Shown here: positions 1 through 10,681 of the stretch, in pieces | Layout: the number at the start of each line of letters is the position of its first letter | Numbering within the stretch: the first letter of the stretch is position 1 | Assembly: GCA_019973155.2 (NCBI GenBank) | Contig: BPQB01000008.1 | Location: 698,058-762,057 of the forward strand | Reading direction: 5' to 3' | Origin: Phanerochaete sordida | Lineage: Eukaryota; Basidiomycota; Agaricomycetes; Polyporales; Phanerochaetaceae | DNA: 64,000 nucleotides | Translations under genes and position numbers: made by a program | Notes under the pieces: generated by a model | What the model was told of the DNA's origin: nothing | The model's input: the letters and a program-made list of their open reading frames with translations, nothing else | The model's database searches: none

Positions 1-900
1 ACTCGCGCTTCAGTACGGCATGGAAGAGACCCAAGAACCCATCCGCCCTGCGCGCGCCACGACGGCGTCCACGGGCGCCGTGGCCAAGTCCGAAGAGCGC
101 GCACTCATGCGCTCGCACAACGCCCAGCGCAAGGACATGCCGAACGTGTGCGCGCGCCGCGCCGTCGCCGAGACGCGGCTGCCCGCGGGCGCGAAGCTGC
201 AGGCGTGCAGCCGCTGCCGCGCGCTCGGCCGCCGCGTATTCTACTGCTCCAAGTGTGTCCCTCGCCCGCGCGCCCGTGCGCCCGCTGACACGCGCACAGA
301 GAGTGCCAGACGCAGGACTGGACGGCCGGCACGCCGCGCCCGCACAGGCGCGTCTGTGGGACGCCGCTGCGCGAGGACGCGCCTGCGCCCGCCGCGCCTG
401 CGGACCCCGCGGACGACAGCGGCATCCCGGGGCCTGAGCCCGGCTTCGTGCGCCCGCCCGCGCTCCTGCACCAGATCGCATTGCTGAAGCAGGCGCGCGG
501 CGTCGACTACGTGATGCGTCCGCCCCGCCGCCCTGCGCGCGCGCACAGCTGACACAGGCAGTTCGTGCGGCCGTACCCCGAGCCCGACCAGGGCATCTGC
601 CTCGACGCGACGGGTGCGCCCGCGCCCTCCCATCTCGCCCACACACCACTGACCGCCCCGCAGCCAGCCTCCTCTTCACCACCGCCCGGGCCCGCGGTGC
701 GTGTCGCGCTCCCGCCGCGCCCGCCCGCGCGCTGACCCCGCGTCGGCGTGCCCCCAGCGTTCAAGAACGGCGACGCCCGCGCCGTGCAGACGATGTACAG
801 CGTGCTGACGGGCTTCGCGGACGCACCCGGCGTGCCGCGCGCGCGCGTGCGCAGGCAGCTGCAGGGCGAGTATGGCGTGCGCGTCGGGGAGCGCGGGTGA
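1..900 (+). CDS. MYND-type zinc finger protein, 3' part (5' end outside window)
   Basis: The window opens inside an intron whose acceptor CAG is at 11-13. Exons read 14-252, 300-510, 562-613, 664-696 and 758-900 (TGA 898-900), and all junctions keep frame. The first ATG (20) is therefore internal, not a start. The protein has the second half of a MYND finger (ACSRC...VFYCSK then ECQTQDW, PRPHRRVCG), with one Cys-Cys pair split by the 253-299 intron. The same intron, at the same phase, splits the finger of the gene at 6350-7439, and the start of both final parts (YGMEE/YGIEG) also matches, so the two are paralogues. Unlike that copy, this one continues about 100 residues past the finger. MYND fingers bind short proline-containing peptides; the target here is unknown. 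Exons 3-5 are less certain than the finger. Confidence 0.75.
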
Positions 901-2331
901 GCGCGGCGCGGCGCGCGGGGGCTGTGTGCGTTGGTCTGGGGAGCGTGGTGGTGGATGCATGCGCATCGGTGAATATATGCGCCCCGGTCGACGGGGGCTT
1001 TGGCGTCGTCGATGTTCGAGTTGTGCGCTGGTCGAGGCGTGCGGCGCGCCGCTCGTGGACGATACGTCGTCCCGCAACCTAAAACCAAGACCGTCGGCGG
1101 GCGCGCCGCTGCCCCGCCGCAGGGCGCCGCGCACGCGCGCAGACTGGAAGGCGTGTCTCTGCGACGGCCCTGAGCGCCACAAGGCTCTCTTCCGCGGCCT
1201 GGGCTCCTTGTACAGCACCCAGAAGCGCGTCTGCGCGCAGGGGTGGCACGCGGGGAGGTCCGTGAGGTGCGCGCCGGGCGCGACGTCCGCGCCAGTCGGC
1301 CGCCGCGCTGCTGACGTACAGGCCAGCGAGCGCGTGCGTGGAGCATCGGGAGGCACGTCGGGTGCGGGCGGAGCGCGAGGACGAGCGCGGGCGTGCACCG
1401 CGAAGTAGGGCATGGATACGGGCGCGTCGTGCCGTGGGCGCTCGAAACCACACAGCCGCGGCGGGCGCGGCGACGCCGTCGCGGATGGGCGCCGTCGCGG
1501 CGGCGCGGCAGGCGCAGTGCACCGCGATGTGCATGCACTGGCGGTCCACGGACGTCAGGCGCTGAGCGCTGATCGCCCGCACCGTCGCTGCCATCGTTGA
1601 AACGCACGGGCGCCGCGCGTCGAGGGCCGCAGCGCTGTCCGCGACGCGGCCACGCGCAAAGGCGCGCGGGACGCGGCGTGGAGGAGCATGACAACCCCAC
1701 GAGCGACGCGGCCCTTGAGGCGGCCCCGCCGCGCCCAAGGTTCGCCGCCACGGAGCGGGATCGCGGGCGCGGGGCGCGAGCACACGACGCTGATGGCCTC
1801 CAGCTGACGCCGGCCGCCGCCGGAGTACACTGGCGACGCCCGATGGTGTACACTGACTACCGGCGGAGTGCGGCAGACAGTGGTGGGGGCCGACGACGCT
1901 ACCTGTCCCCACCATATTACCGAGCGTGGTGTGGCGTGGCGTGGCGTCGTCGCCCTCGAGCGATCTTGTGGAGTATGTGCGCTGGTCGGGAGAATCGGCG
2001 CAGCGAGGGTTCTATGCGCCCTGGCTTTGTCCTCGGCGGCATCCACAGTGTCCCCTGCGCTGCGCTGTTTGACGGATGCGACCCGCCACTCATGCAAGGT
2101 ACGTCATCTCGCTGCCTGGAGTCAAAAGATGTGGCTTTGTGAGACACTGGGCTCTGTCTCTCTGTCCAAGGTGGTGGGCCTAGTCACATCGGCCTTCAAA
2201 CTTTCGAGGGCCACAGCTGTGCCACGCCCCTGCGGCCTCTCTCTCCCGGAACGCATAAAGTGTCGGGCTCAACCATTCTTTCTCCCTCTCTTCGAACCAA
2301 CGCGCTCTCTCCTCAGAACCTCGCCACCATA
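901..2331. other. Intergenic, GC-rich; no gene supported
   Basis: Long open frames exist on both strands (for example minus 507-1853 and minus 1079-1915), but they overlap each other, are rich in Arg/Ala/Pro, show no domain, and match no other family in the window. This is what chance gives in such GC-rich DNA. The last 100 bases should hold the promoter of the next gene (AT-richer, GCATAAAG near 2255). Confidence 0.5.
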
Positions 2332-4128
2332 ATGGAAGCTTCCGCCCCGCCCAACGCACTGACCCCCGCGCAATTGACGCAGCACATCCTCCAGCACCCC
2401 GGCGAGGAGTGCTTTCGCCACGTCCTCGCTCACACCGGCGACTATGAATTCGACGTAGGTACTTCATGATGAGCCATAGACCTAGGCTTATTCACTTTAT
2501 TGCAGGCGGACGGGGAGGTTAGGGTCAGGAACAGCGTAGCCGCTCCCGACCCCACGAACTGGGGCTGCTTCCAGTCAAACGTGGCTCTCGACATCGGCGT
2601 GCTCAAACTTGACCTTTCAACCGTGCGTTCCTTTCCCGTGTGGACGGCGGTCCAGCAGACGGCCCCCGCCACGTTCTCGCTCCCGCAGCTACACACGCTG
2701 CACATCTCCATGGATCAAGTCAACGAGCAGATCCACTTCGCGACCCGGTTCCTCACCCCTACTCTCCGCGACCTGTCACTGCTAGTCTTCCCGCTGCAGC
2801 GTCGAATGTGTTACAGGAGCGACACGCCGCGGTACTCAAACAAACCTGCCACTCAGCTCGAAAACTTTCTGGATGCCGTCGCAGAAACCTGGTACCCCAG
2901 CGAGGCCGCTCGTGACGGGCTGCTTTCCATCCCACAGCTCTACGCGGCGGTGGAGCCCTGCAAAGAGCTACAGCGTCTCCGGTTCGTCGTGGCCGACGTC
3001 CACACCGCCTATGCGACATACAAACTCCTCGTCGACATGGTCCGCAGCCTCAACCAGCTCCGCGCGCTCGTCGTCGCGCGCCACACCGCCGTCGCGCCGA
3101 TCCTGTGCCTCCTCTCGGACCACCCCGCCCTGCAGTCCTTCGGCGCCTTTCAGGCCGACTTCCACCCCGGCGCGGTGACGCACCGCGAAGACCGCGCCGC
3201 CGAGCAGGTCTACGGCGAGTTCTGGATCATCTGGGACCAGGCTGCCGACGACCCCGCCACGCAAGAGCCGCACATCGCGCTCCGCGCGCCCGTGCAAACC
3301 GCGCTCACCGCGCTCACGCTCGAGATCGACCCCCCGCAGTTCCTCGACGTCGCGCGCGAGTGGGCCGCCGACGGCGTGTGCTGCGCGCGCGTGGAGAGCC
3401 TGCACCTCCACTGCACGACGCGCGAGTCCGGGCTCGAGGCCAGCGCGGCCGAGGCGCACGAGCTGCTCGCGCTGCTCCCCAGCCTCTTCCCCGCGCTCCG
3501 CACCCTGCGCGCCGGCCCGCTCTGCTGGAGCGGCCACAAGGCCGACGGCGCCGCCGTCCGCGGCACGCGCCGCTTCTGCGTCACCGCGCCTGCGCTGCGC
3601 GCGCTCGCGCCGCTGCATGCGCTCGAGGACCTCATGCTCGAGGCCGCGTACGCCCCGTGCGTGTCCGCGGCCGAGTGGGCCGCGGTGCTCCCGAGCTGGC
3701 CGCGCCTCCGTGTGCTGTACCTCACGATCAGCCAGCCGCTGTTCACCGACGCGCCCGACGCGCCGCTCGATGATGTGCTGCGTGTGTTTGCGGAGTGCGC
3801 CCCGCAGATCGCGCGGCTGCTGCTCAGCGCTGCGCCAGTCGCTGGCGCTGCGGAGGGGTGCGCGCTCCCGTCTGCACTGCGCGAGCTTTGTGTGGTGCAT
3901 GACGACAGGGTGCCAGACTGCGAGGGCTTCGAGGCGTTCGTGGCGGAGCTGGGCAGGCGCGGCGTCGACGTTATGTGCGTGCCCGTCTTCCACGTCGACG
4001 AGCGGCCCGAGCTGGACGAGGAGGCCGCGCATTTCGATCGCGCGTTTTCGCGTAGAGAGTTGTGGACTGCGTCTATCACCGGTAAGGGTTACGAGGACGC
4101 CTTGGCCTATTTCCGGAGCACTCTGTAG
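2332..4128 (+). CDS. Orphan family A, copy A1 (LRR-like, full length)
   Basis: Two exons, 2332-2454 and 2506-4128, separated by a phase-0 intron; 581 residues. The start is the ATG after CGCCACCATA and agrees with the other copies. The N-terminal exon carries the family motif HPGEECFRHVLAHTGDY. The second exon has a conserved block (NW..FQS, LKLDLSTVRS, LPQLHTLHISMDQV, LSLLVFP), then irregular leucine-rich segments such as LTALTLEIDPPQFL and ALRALAPLHALEDL. The leucine spacing suggests an LRR-like solenoid, like the tails of fungal F-box proteins, but no canonical F-box is visible. The C-terminus (TASITGKGYEDALAYF) is shared with copy A4, so this copy looks intact. Paralogues lie at 8168, 10682 and 34782 (minus). 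Function unknown. Confidence 0.85.
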
Positions 4129-4372
4129 TTTGGGTGGCGTGGTCCCGATGAACAGCTACATCTTGTTCTGCGTTTCCTCAGAATAGTATACATTTTCGTT
4201 ACTTTGGTGGTAATGTGTCCGTAGCGCGTGCCGTGACTCGAGGTTGAGGTACTTCTTGCGTGTTCAGGCGAGGTTGTCGGGTCCGGAATCCTGCTCGTGG
4301 CCTATCTCGTCTTGCACATGGCACGACAACGACAGGATTAGAGAAGGCCACTTCCCTGGCTACCCCTCGAGC

Positions 4373-6015
4373 TCAGATCTCGAGCTCCGCTCCGTCCTTC
4401 TTCCTGCATGCCGGCTTGTGCTTGGGCCAGTCCTCCCTCTGGCACTCTCGCGAGCAGTACGACACGCTGTGGCACCTGCATAAAACGTCAGCGTGGGCGC
4501 ACGCCGGCAGCAGGTGAGCCAACGCACTTGGTGCACGCCTTGCTCTCGCCGCCCCAACGAAGCAGCCGTTCTTCGACGGCCGGATCGCGGACCCCGCGCG
4601 TCCGCTGCGCCCGGAGAGCAAGCAGCGCGCGCTTCTCCGGACACATCTCGTCCGCGCAGCCGTACAGCTCGATGCGCTTCCAGCGGCCGGCGACGGTGAG
4701 GATGTGCCAGCCGCAGCGCCGGCGCGTCGTCTCCGCGACGTGCGCGTAGCGGCGCAGCAGGCCGCGGATCGCGTCGTACGAGCGGTAGTGCGCGGGCTTG
4801 CGCGCGATGCGGCGGTGCAGGAAATAGAAGACGATGGACCCGTCCGAGAGCGTCGCTGCGCGCTCGAACGGCGCGAGTCCGTACCGGCTGTAGATCTGGT
4901 AGATGATGTGCGCGAAGACGCGCGTGTTGGCGACGTCCTCGCCGTCGGTCTCGATCTTGCAGATGAGGCCGCGCATCGCGCCCAGCAGCGACTCGGGGGT
5001 CTGTTTCTCCCAGGCATTCGCAGGGAGTGACTCGACGGCGCTCTGGATGTAGCTGTTCTTCGCCGTTGCAGTAGCCTAATAAGAGTGAGCAAGAGTGTAG
5101 CAATAAAGTTGGAGCACACTGACCCAGTCGTCCATAAGTGCAGGCAGACCGCCTGCTTGTGCGAAGCGAACTAGGGCGAGCTTGTTCGCGTACACTGGAT
5201 GCATGGCATCCGTGAGAGAGTCGCCGAAAACTTCCCCCTTGCGATACTGCGGCGCGCTCGAGTACTCGACCAGGCGTTCCATTGCGCGCCGGGCACGCCG
5301 CTCTTCTGCACTATCAACAGGTGCGAGCAAGATCCAAGCGACCAGCAGGTCTCCGATAAAGAACCCCAGTTGAAAGGCTGCGAAGTCATCTGCAGCCCTC
5401 TCTGCAATCTGGTAGGCTTCGTCGCGATCCTCGTCGGTTGACTCGGGGTCGGACGCGACGGCCTCTCTGAGGGCAAAGGCCGCCTGGCGCCATGGGCCGA
5501 GATCGAGAGGCTCTTCGAACAGGAATGTTTCCATGTCCGGTGCGTCTCTGAACAACGCGCGAAGATGTGGGGGTGTCAGCTGCAAGGTGACGCCACATTC
5601 GTGCAAGTCCAGCCCGACGGACGAAATATCCTGGACGTCACAGTATTTGAACTCTGAGGGCTTGCGGCCAGTGATCTTGGCGTCGTAGTAGATACGAAGG
5701 AGAGCACGCAAGCGTCGCAGAAGCGTAGGAATCTATTACATATGTCAGCAAATGCGAAGTGGACGATGATTCTCTGCATACCAGTTTATACTCGTTCTTA
5801 GTGACTGCGTCATGCTTGAGTAGGACAGCCTTGATCTTTCTCATCGTGTCTGACATTCCTGTGGCTATTGGTGGATTTTGAAGGGGTGCTGATGCGAAGT
5901 GGCCGTTCATTAGAAGGTGGGTGAAGTTCTGCAGTGCAATGCCGTCCCTCGCATTTTTAAGGCGGGCGTCCACCTGCTCCCTAATGGTCGTCGGGCGAGG
6001 AGGGGCGGCAGGCAT
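4373..6015 (-). CDS. MYND zinc finger protein (497 aa)
   Basis: Minus strand, four exons: 6015-5782, 5732-5124, 5075-4528 and 4475-4373; 497 residues with all junctions in frame. The start chosen is the first ATG (6015); upstream in-frame codons lack an ATG. Residues 1-430 are mostly helical with no recognised domain. The C-terminus is a MYND finger: CADEMC as first pair, then CTKC-HSVSYCSREC-QREDWPKHKPAC. The last intron (4476-4527) cuts between the two halves of the second zinc site, and only the splice AA|G-TGC restores it. The gene is convergent with A1 (244 bp apart) and divergent from the MYND gene at 6350, sharing 334 bp upstream. It is a different subfamily from the copies at 14 and 6350. 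MYND proteins are usually protein-interaction or methyl-transfer factors; no SET domain is seen. Confidence 0.85.
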
Positions 6016-6349
6016 TGCCTTGGCAAATTTAAGCCTTCCTGACTTCACTTGTTACTCTGCATTACTCACTGGCATTCTGTCGCGAGATGATGGTCCCGAG
6101 AGATGGTCCAAACGCGTCGAGAAAGCGGGAAAATATTCCGGCGTCTAATAGAGGTAAGCGAACATTTGAAAGCTTCGCTGATTGGGATAGGAAACGCGGC
6201 TTAGCCAGGGCTTACTTCCTTCCCTTACCTTGTTGCCTCCTCCGTTTAATCTCTCTTCAATTTGCGCTTCCTCCTCCATCTCTCCGTCAAAACGCTGCAG
6301 GTTCTGGTGGCCACAACTTACCCTGACCTCGTCTGTATACCGCCTTGCA
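6016..6349. other. Shared upstream region of two divergent MYND genes
   Basis: 334 bp between two divergent starts. It contains pyrimidine-rich tracts near 6220-6290, just before the plus-strand gene, and no clear TATA box. Co-regulation of the two genes is possible but is only an inference from spacing. Confidence 0.4.
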
Positions 6350-7439
6350 ATGCCTCTCTTCCCCACTATGCGTCCTCGACCGGACAAGCAGACTGCTCGC
6401 AAGGCTTGGGAAGACTCCTGGGCCGACGACCTCGAGGCCTACTTCAAACCTGAGCGGCCCTTGCACTGGCTCCCGCGGATGGTTCCGACTTCCTCTCAGA
6501 AAAGCCTTACCCACAGCGCACTTCCGCAGAACGTGCTCGAGGACGACAACCGCGCGAAGCAGATCTGCGACACCGACATCGACATGGCGACCTGCCTGAA
6601 CCCACGCGACTGGCACTCGTTCCAGGAAGGCTGGCGCGCCCTTTCCGACACGCGACGAGAAGAGATCATCTTGGAGGGCCTCTACCACGCGGCGAGCATG
6701 GGGTCGAACGAGCACTTCCGCGGAACTTGCCCTGAGATGACCCTGCGGAACCTTGCGAAGGACGGTGGCGTCGAGCTCCTGCGGCTTCTGTCCCACTGGA
6801 CGAACTTGCCGAACCTCACACATGCCACGCACCTGGTGCCGGTGTACGTGCCCAACCGAATGTTCGACCACATCTTGAGCATGTCGGACGAAGAGGCAAA
6901 GATACCGGGCGCGAAGGCGTCTGCCCGGATGCTGCGCGTGTATCGGATGCAGTTCCTGACGCTGGGGCTGTGGAATATATACAGGACATACGTGAGTGCC
7001 CAATTCGCGCTCACATTCGTCGAGGCCGTGACCTTTCACAGTACGGGATCGAAGGCCCCTCACACAACATGTTCAACACCGCAACCCTTACGCCCGAGAA
7101 CAAGACTGAGCTCAAAGAGCTGATGGACAGCCAGTTCGGCAAGGGCTACTTCAAGAAGTGGCAGGCCGAACACGTTGGTGATCGCTCGCAGTTAGTGAAC
7201 GCGTGCTGGTATTGCAGCAAGGGCGAGAGCCAGATGAACGGCGAACGTATGAAGGGCTGCAGCAAATGTGCCGCCATTGGAATCAAGATATACTACTGCT
7301 CGAGGTGAGCTAGCTACTGCTAATGTGCACGATGTTTCTAACAATGAGTAGAGAGTGTCAGGTCACAGATTGGAAAAGTGGCGTGCCACGACCGCACAAG
7401 TCACTTTGTGGTAGACGCGATCTCGTGCTTGACCCTTGA
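6350..7439 (+). CDS. MYND zinc finger protein (330 aa), paralogue of the window-edge gene
   Basis: Exons 6350-6991, 7042-7304 and 7352-7439; 330 residues. The start is the ATG at 6350 (MPLFPTMRPRP); a second in-frame ATG is six codons later. Residues 1-270 are a helical region with no recognised domain. The last 60 residues are a MYND finger: CWYC, 13 residues, CSKC, IYYCSREC, QVTDW, then H and C in RPHKSLCG. The phase-2 intron between the third and fourth Cys pairs (AG|A) sits exactly where it does in the gene at 1-900. The protein stops only eight residues after the final Cys, whereas the paralogue has a longer tail. A nuclear or cytosolic protein-binding role is the usual one for this fold; no partner can be named. 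Confidence 0.85.
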
Positions 7440-8167
7440 GCGAGTATATTCATTGTCCGTATGTAGCTCACGAATCCATAACATGTTGTCAACGATATCG
7501 TCGGAATAGCGGCGAGCCTGACTATGAGAGCTGCGAGATCCAAGTGTGCTCGGATCGTCCGGAGTCGCGTGGAGATGGCGCACGGACACGCCAGCTAGAC
7601 CCATCGCTCTAGACCGTCTTAAAACATCGCATTCCTCCTTGCGTTCGGCTCGTGTGACGCACTGATATTGTACAGACGCGGGTCGCGCGGCGATTAAGCG
7701 GTCGGCCGCCACACCGCTGCTTGGTCGATCTCATACCTCTTCCCGGCGCACCCAGAGCTTCGCGCCTTCGCTGCTAACCAATGACACGCGTGGAGTACCT
7801 CCAGGACAACCACACAAGTGGGCCTCGTTTATTCTGCGATCCAACCACGTACTGATCCGCTGCCTTTGTCTCTGTCCAAAGCACCCGCTGTTTGGAACAA
7901 TGTGTGCTCTGAGCCACTCACTCTCTTTGTCAGTCCACCAGTGGCCGACCTGCCTCGTGCGTCTATCTCCATCACTCCTCCCTTTGTCCAAACGGTTGGG
8001 TTCATTCGCGTTGTTCAACGCTCCACGCCTCAGGGCCACATTTATGCCCTGCCATCACACGCGCACGGCCCATGTGGCCTTCATTGAAATTCACATAAAT
8101 TGCCTCATCATACGCTGTCTTCTACTCACTCTTTCCTCAATCCTCCCATCGTAGCCTTACTGCCATC
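7440..8167. other. Intergenic; no gene seen
   Basis: 728 bp of mixed composition with only short open frames. The last 130 bases, pyrimidine-rich with CATAAATT near 8093, probably form the promoter and leader of the next gene. Confidence 0.4.
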
Positions 8168-9854
8168 ATGCAAGCTCCCCGTTCAATCAACGAAATATTT
8201 ACGCTGGCGCAAATCAAGGAACGTATCTCGGAACACCCTGATAAGGAATGTTTTCGATGGATTCTCGCCCTTACGGGCGATTACGACTTAGTCGTACGTA
8301 CCACATGATTCGCATCCAACTAGGCTTGACCTCGCTCCTTTGCAGTGCGGCGGAAAGACGACCATCTGGACTCCTGAGCCCAAACCCTCAAATTGGGACC
8401 TCTTTCAGTCACATGTGGCTCCGAACCTCAGTATCCTCAAACTCGACCTTTCGACCGTGCGCTCTTTGGACGTGTGGACGGCGATCCAACAGACAGCCCC
8501 CGCCGCGTTCTGCCTTCCCCAGCTACAAACGCTCCACGTCTCTATGGATCACGTCGACGAGCAGATCCAGTTCTCGACCCGGTTCTTCAGCCCCACGGTC
8601 CGTGACTTGTCACTTCTGGTTTTCCCGCCTCAGCGCCGGGCGCGCTTCCGCAGCGACACGCCGCGGTACCCGGACAGCCCCAGCAATGAGCTCTGGGAAT
8701 TTCTCGATGCTGTCGCAGGAACCTGGTATCCTAGCGCCATCACAGTCGGGAGCGGGGAGCCCCGCCCACTCCCCATCCAGCCGCTCTACGCGGCAGTACA
8801 TACCTGCAAAGGGCTGCACCGGCTGCAATTCGTCGTGGCGGACGTCCACACTGCCTATGCGACACGCCACCTCCTGGTCGACATGATCCACAAGCTGAAG
8901 CAGCTTCTCACGGTTGTCGTTGCGCGCCATACCGCTGTTACGCCGATCTTGGCCCTGCTCTCCAGTCACCCGAAACTCCAGTCCTTCTCCGCATTCCAGG
9001 CCGACTTTCCGCTTACCGCGCTGCAGTACAGCGAAGACGCCGATGCGGAAAGGGTCTACGAGGACTTCCGGAACATCTGGGACCCGAACGGCGACCGCAT
9101 GCACGACATCCATGTCGACCTGCGCCAGCCCGTGCGCAACGCACTCGCCACGCTCTCCCTTGAGATCGACCCCGTGCAGTTCCTCGCAGTCGCGCGCCGC
9201 TGGAAGCTCACGGACACGCGCTGCCCGCGCGTCAAGCAGCTGCATCTGCACTGCAGCACGCGCGCATCAGGCACGACGGCCAGCGTAGCCGAGCTGCACG
9301 AGCTCCTCGCTCTACTCCCTGCGCTATTCCCCGGCCTGCGCGAGCTCCGCGTCGGCCCTCTGCGCAGCGCCCATGGCCGGTTCTGCGTCACTGCGGCGGA
9401 TTTGCACGCACTCACGCCGCTGCGTGCCCTCACGTCGCTCACGCTCGAGGCGGCGTACCACCCGTGCGTGACTGGGCGCGAGTGGGAGCGGATTCTGCAG
9501 CTCGGACGGGGCCTCCGCGTGCTCCGGCTCCCGAGCACGCAGCCGTTGTACGTGGACGCGCCGAACGCACCGCTGGACATATTCTTGAAATTGGTGTCGA
9601 TCCTCGCCCCGCACCTCGAGGAGCTCCAGGTGATCGTCGCGCCAGTCATCAAAGAACATCACTCGCTATGGTATTCGCACTTGCCTGCACTACGCCAGCT
9701 GCATGTGGCGCATGATCACAACGTGCCTGATGGTGATCGCTTCAAGATGTATGTGGGGACACTGCCCAAAGTCTGTGCAATTTCGTTTGCACCGGTTCAT
9801 CGTTGCCAGGATCGGCCTGATCTGGACCAGGAAGGACGCGCACTGCGGTCGTGA
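8168..9854 (+). CDS. Orphan family A, copy A2 (frameshifted C-terminus)
   Basis: Exons 8168-8293 and 8346-9854; 544 residues. The N-terminal motif is divergent (HPDKECFRWILALTGDY) but the intron is in the family position at phase 0. The central block is conserved (NWDLFQSH, LKLDLSTVRS, TLHVSMDHV, LSLLVFP). The annotated frame ends early after QDRPDLDQEG. One base off, the sequence continues to about 9897 and ends SDQAWAYSSS, which resembles the YEDALAY/LDQALAD tail of copies A1 and A4. A single-base indel near 9828-9835 thus probably removed the native C-terminus. The rest is open, so a shortened product may still be made. Same strand and family as its neighbour at 10682. Confidence 0.8.
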
Positions 9855-10606
9855 ACCTACGCGCAGCGATCAGGCCTGGGCATATTCTAGTAGCTGATTG
9901 GTAAATGTGTAGGCACCATAACTTCGAATGCATGAGTTTGATCATCTGTACATGAAAGTGAACTATACAGGCGACCACGCTCGCAAAATATTGTTGATGT
10001 CATAAGCTCCCCCGCGCAGGGGTCACGTCCCTGATGACTCAGGCTGACGCCATGGTTCACACCAGATATTCTTTACCTTCTTCGAGCGGGTGCCGCCTAC
10101 TTGCAAGACCATAGCTATCGCGGCCTCGGGGAATACACAATAAAGCGCACGTTCGAAGATCAAGCTGCGCAGAATACTTCTTTATAGTATACCAGAGGCC
10201 TAGGAGATATGCAGACTGACGCCACATTACTCGATAGGTCGTAGTCAAGCCTACGCTTTCGCACCGCTTATTTCATGGTTCTTCTCAGGCCAAGGCCCTG
10301 TCTCAGGCCACTCGTCGCTTCGTATGCTTGTCGCCTTTCGGAACAGTTTACGGTATCCAAAGTGTCTCCGGGGCCACTAAACATATCAATAATCAGGGAG
10401 ACAATGTCGCAAAACGCTGCTTGTCTACGACATATCTGTAGCGTGATTCATTCTGCTGCTTTGGTGGGCATGCTTTCCTTTGTGAACGCTCTTTTCCTCT
10501 TTGTCGGAGCTGCCGCAGACGGGTCTAGCCCCGTTTCTCAGCGCGGTGTCTCAGGGCCGCAATCAAGCCACGCGAGGCATGGTCCCTGTGGCCCTCCTTT
10601 GGCGCG
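9855..10606. other. Intergenic; no gene seen
   Basis: Holds the frameshifted tail of the previous gene (to about 9897), then roughly 700 bp without coding evidence. A 140-codon open frame (10275-10697) crosses the next promoter and shows no protein-like features. Confidence 0.4.
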
Positions 10607-10613
10607 TATATAT
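10607..10613 (+). promoter_or_regulatory. TATA box of family A copy A3
   Basis: TATATAT inside GCGCGTATATATGCGG, 69 bp before the ATG at 10682. A very similar GC-flanked TATATAT lies at a similar distance before copy A4 and before MFS copy C2. Confidence 0.55.
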
Positions 10614-10681
10614 GCGGCGTTCGCACTGCCAGTCTTCTACAGCATTTTTCTTCTAACCTTCACTCTTTCACCCCTCGAAAC

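Noticed and set aside
20..487. Open frame starting at the first ATG, as a separate 155-aa gene
   Set aside because: The ATG lies in an exon that begins after an acceptor at 11-13, and the frame runs through an intron; the spliced model gives a proper MYND finger.
507..1853. 448-codon minus-strand open frame
   Set aside because: Extreme Arg/Ala/Pro content, overlaps the spliced MYND gene and other frames, no domain; chance frame in GC-rich DNA.
3105..4032. Long frames on both strands within A1
   Set aside because: Shadows of the GC-rich A1 coding sequence; similar shadows over the other coding regions were ignored.
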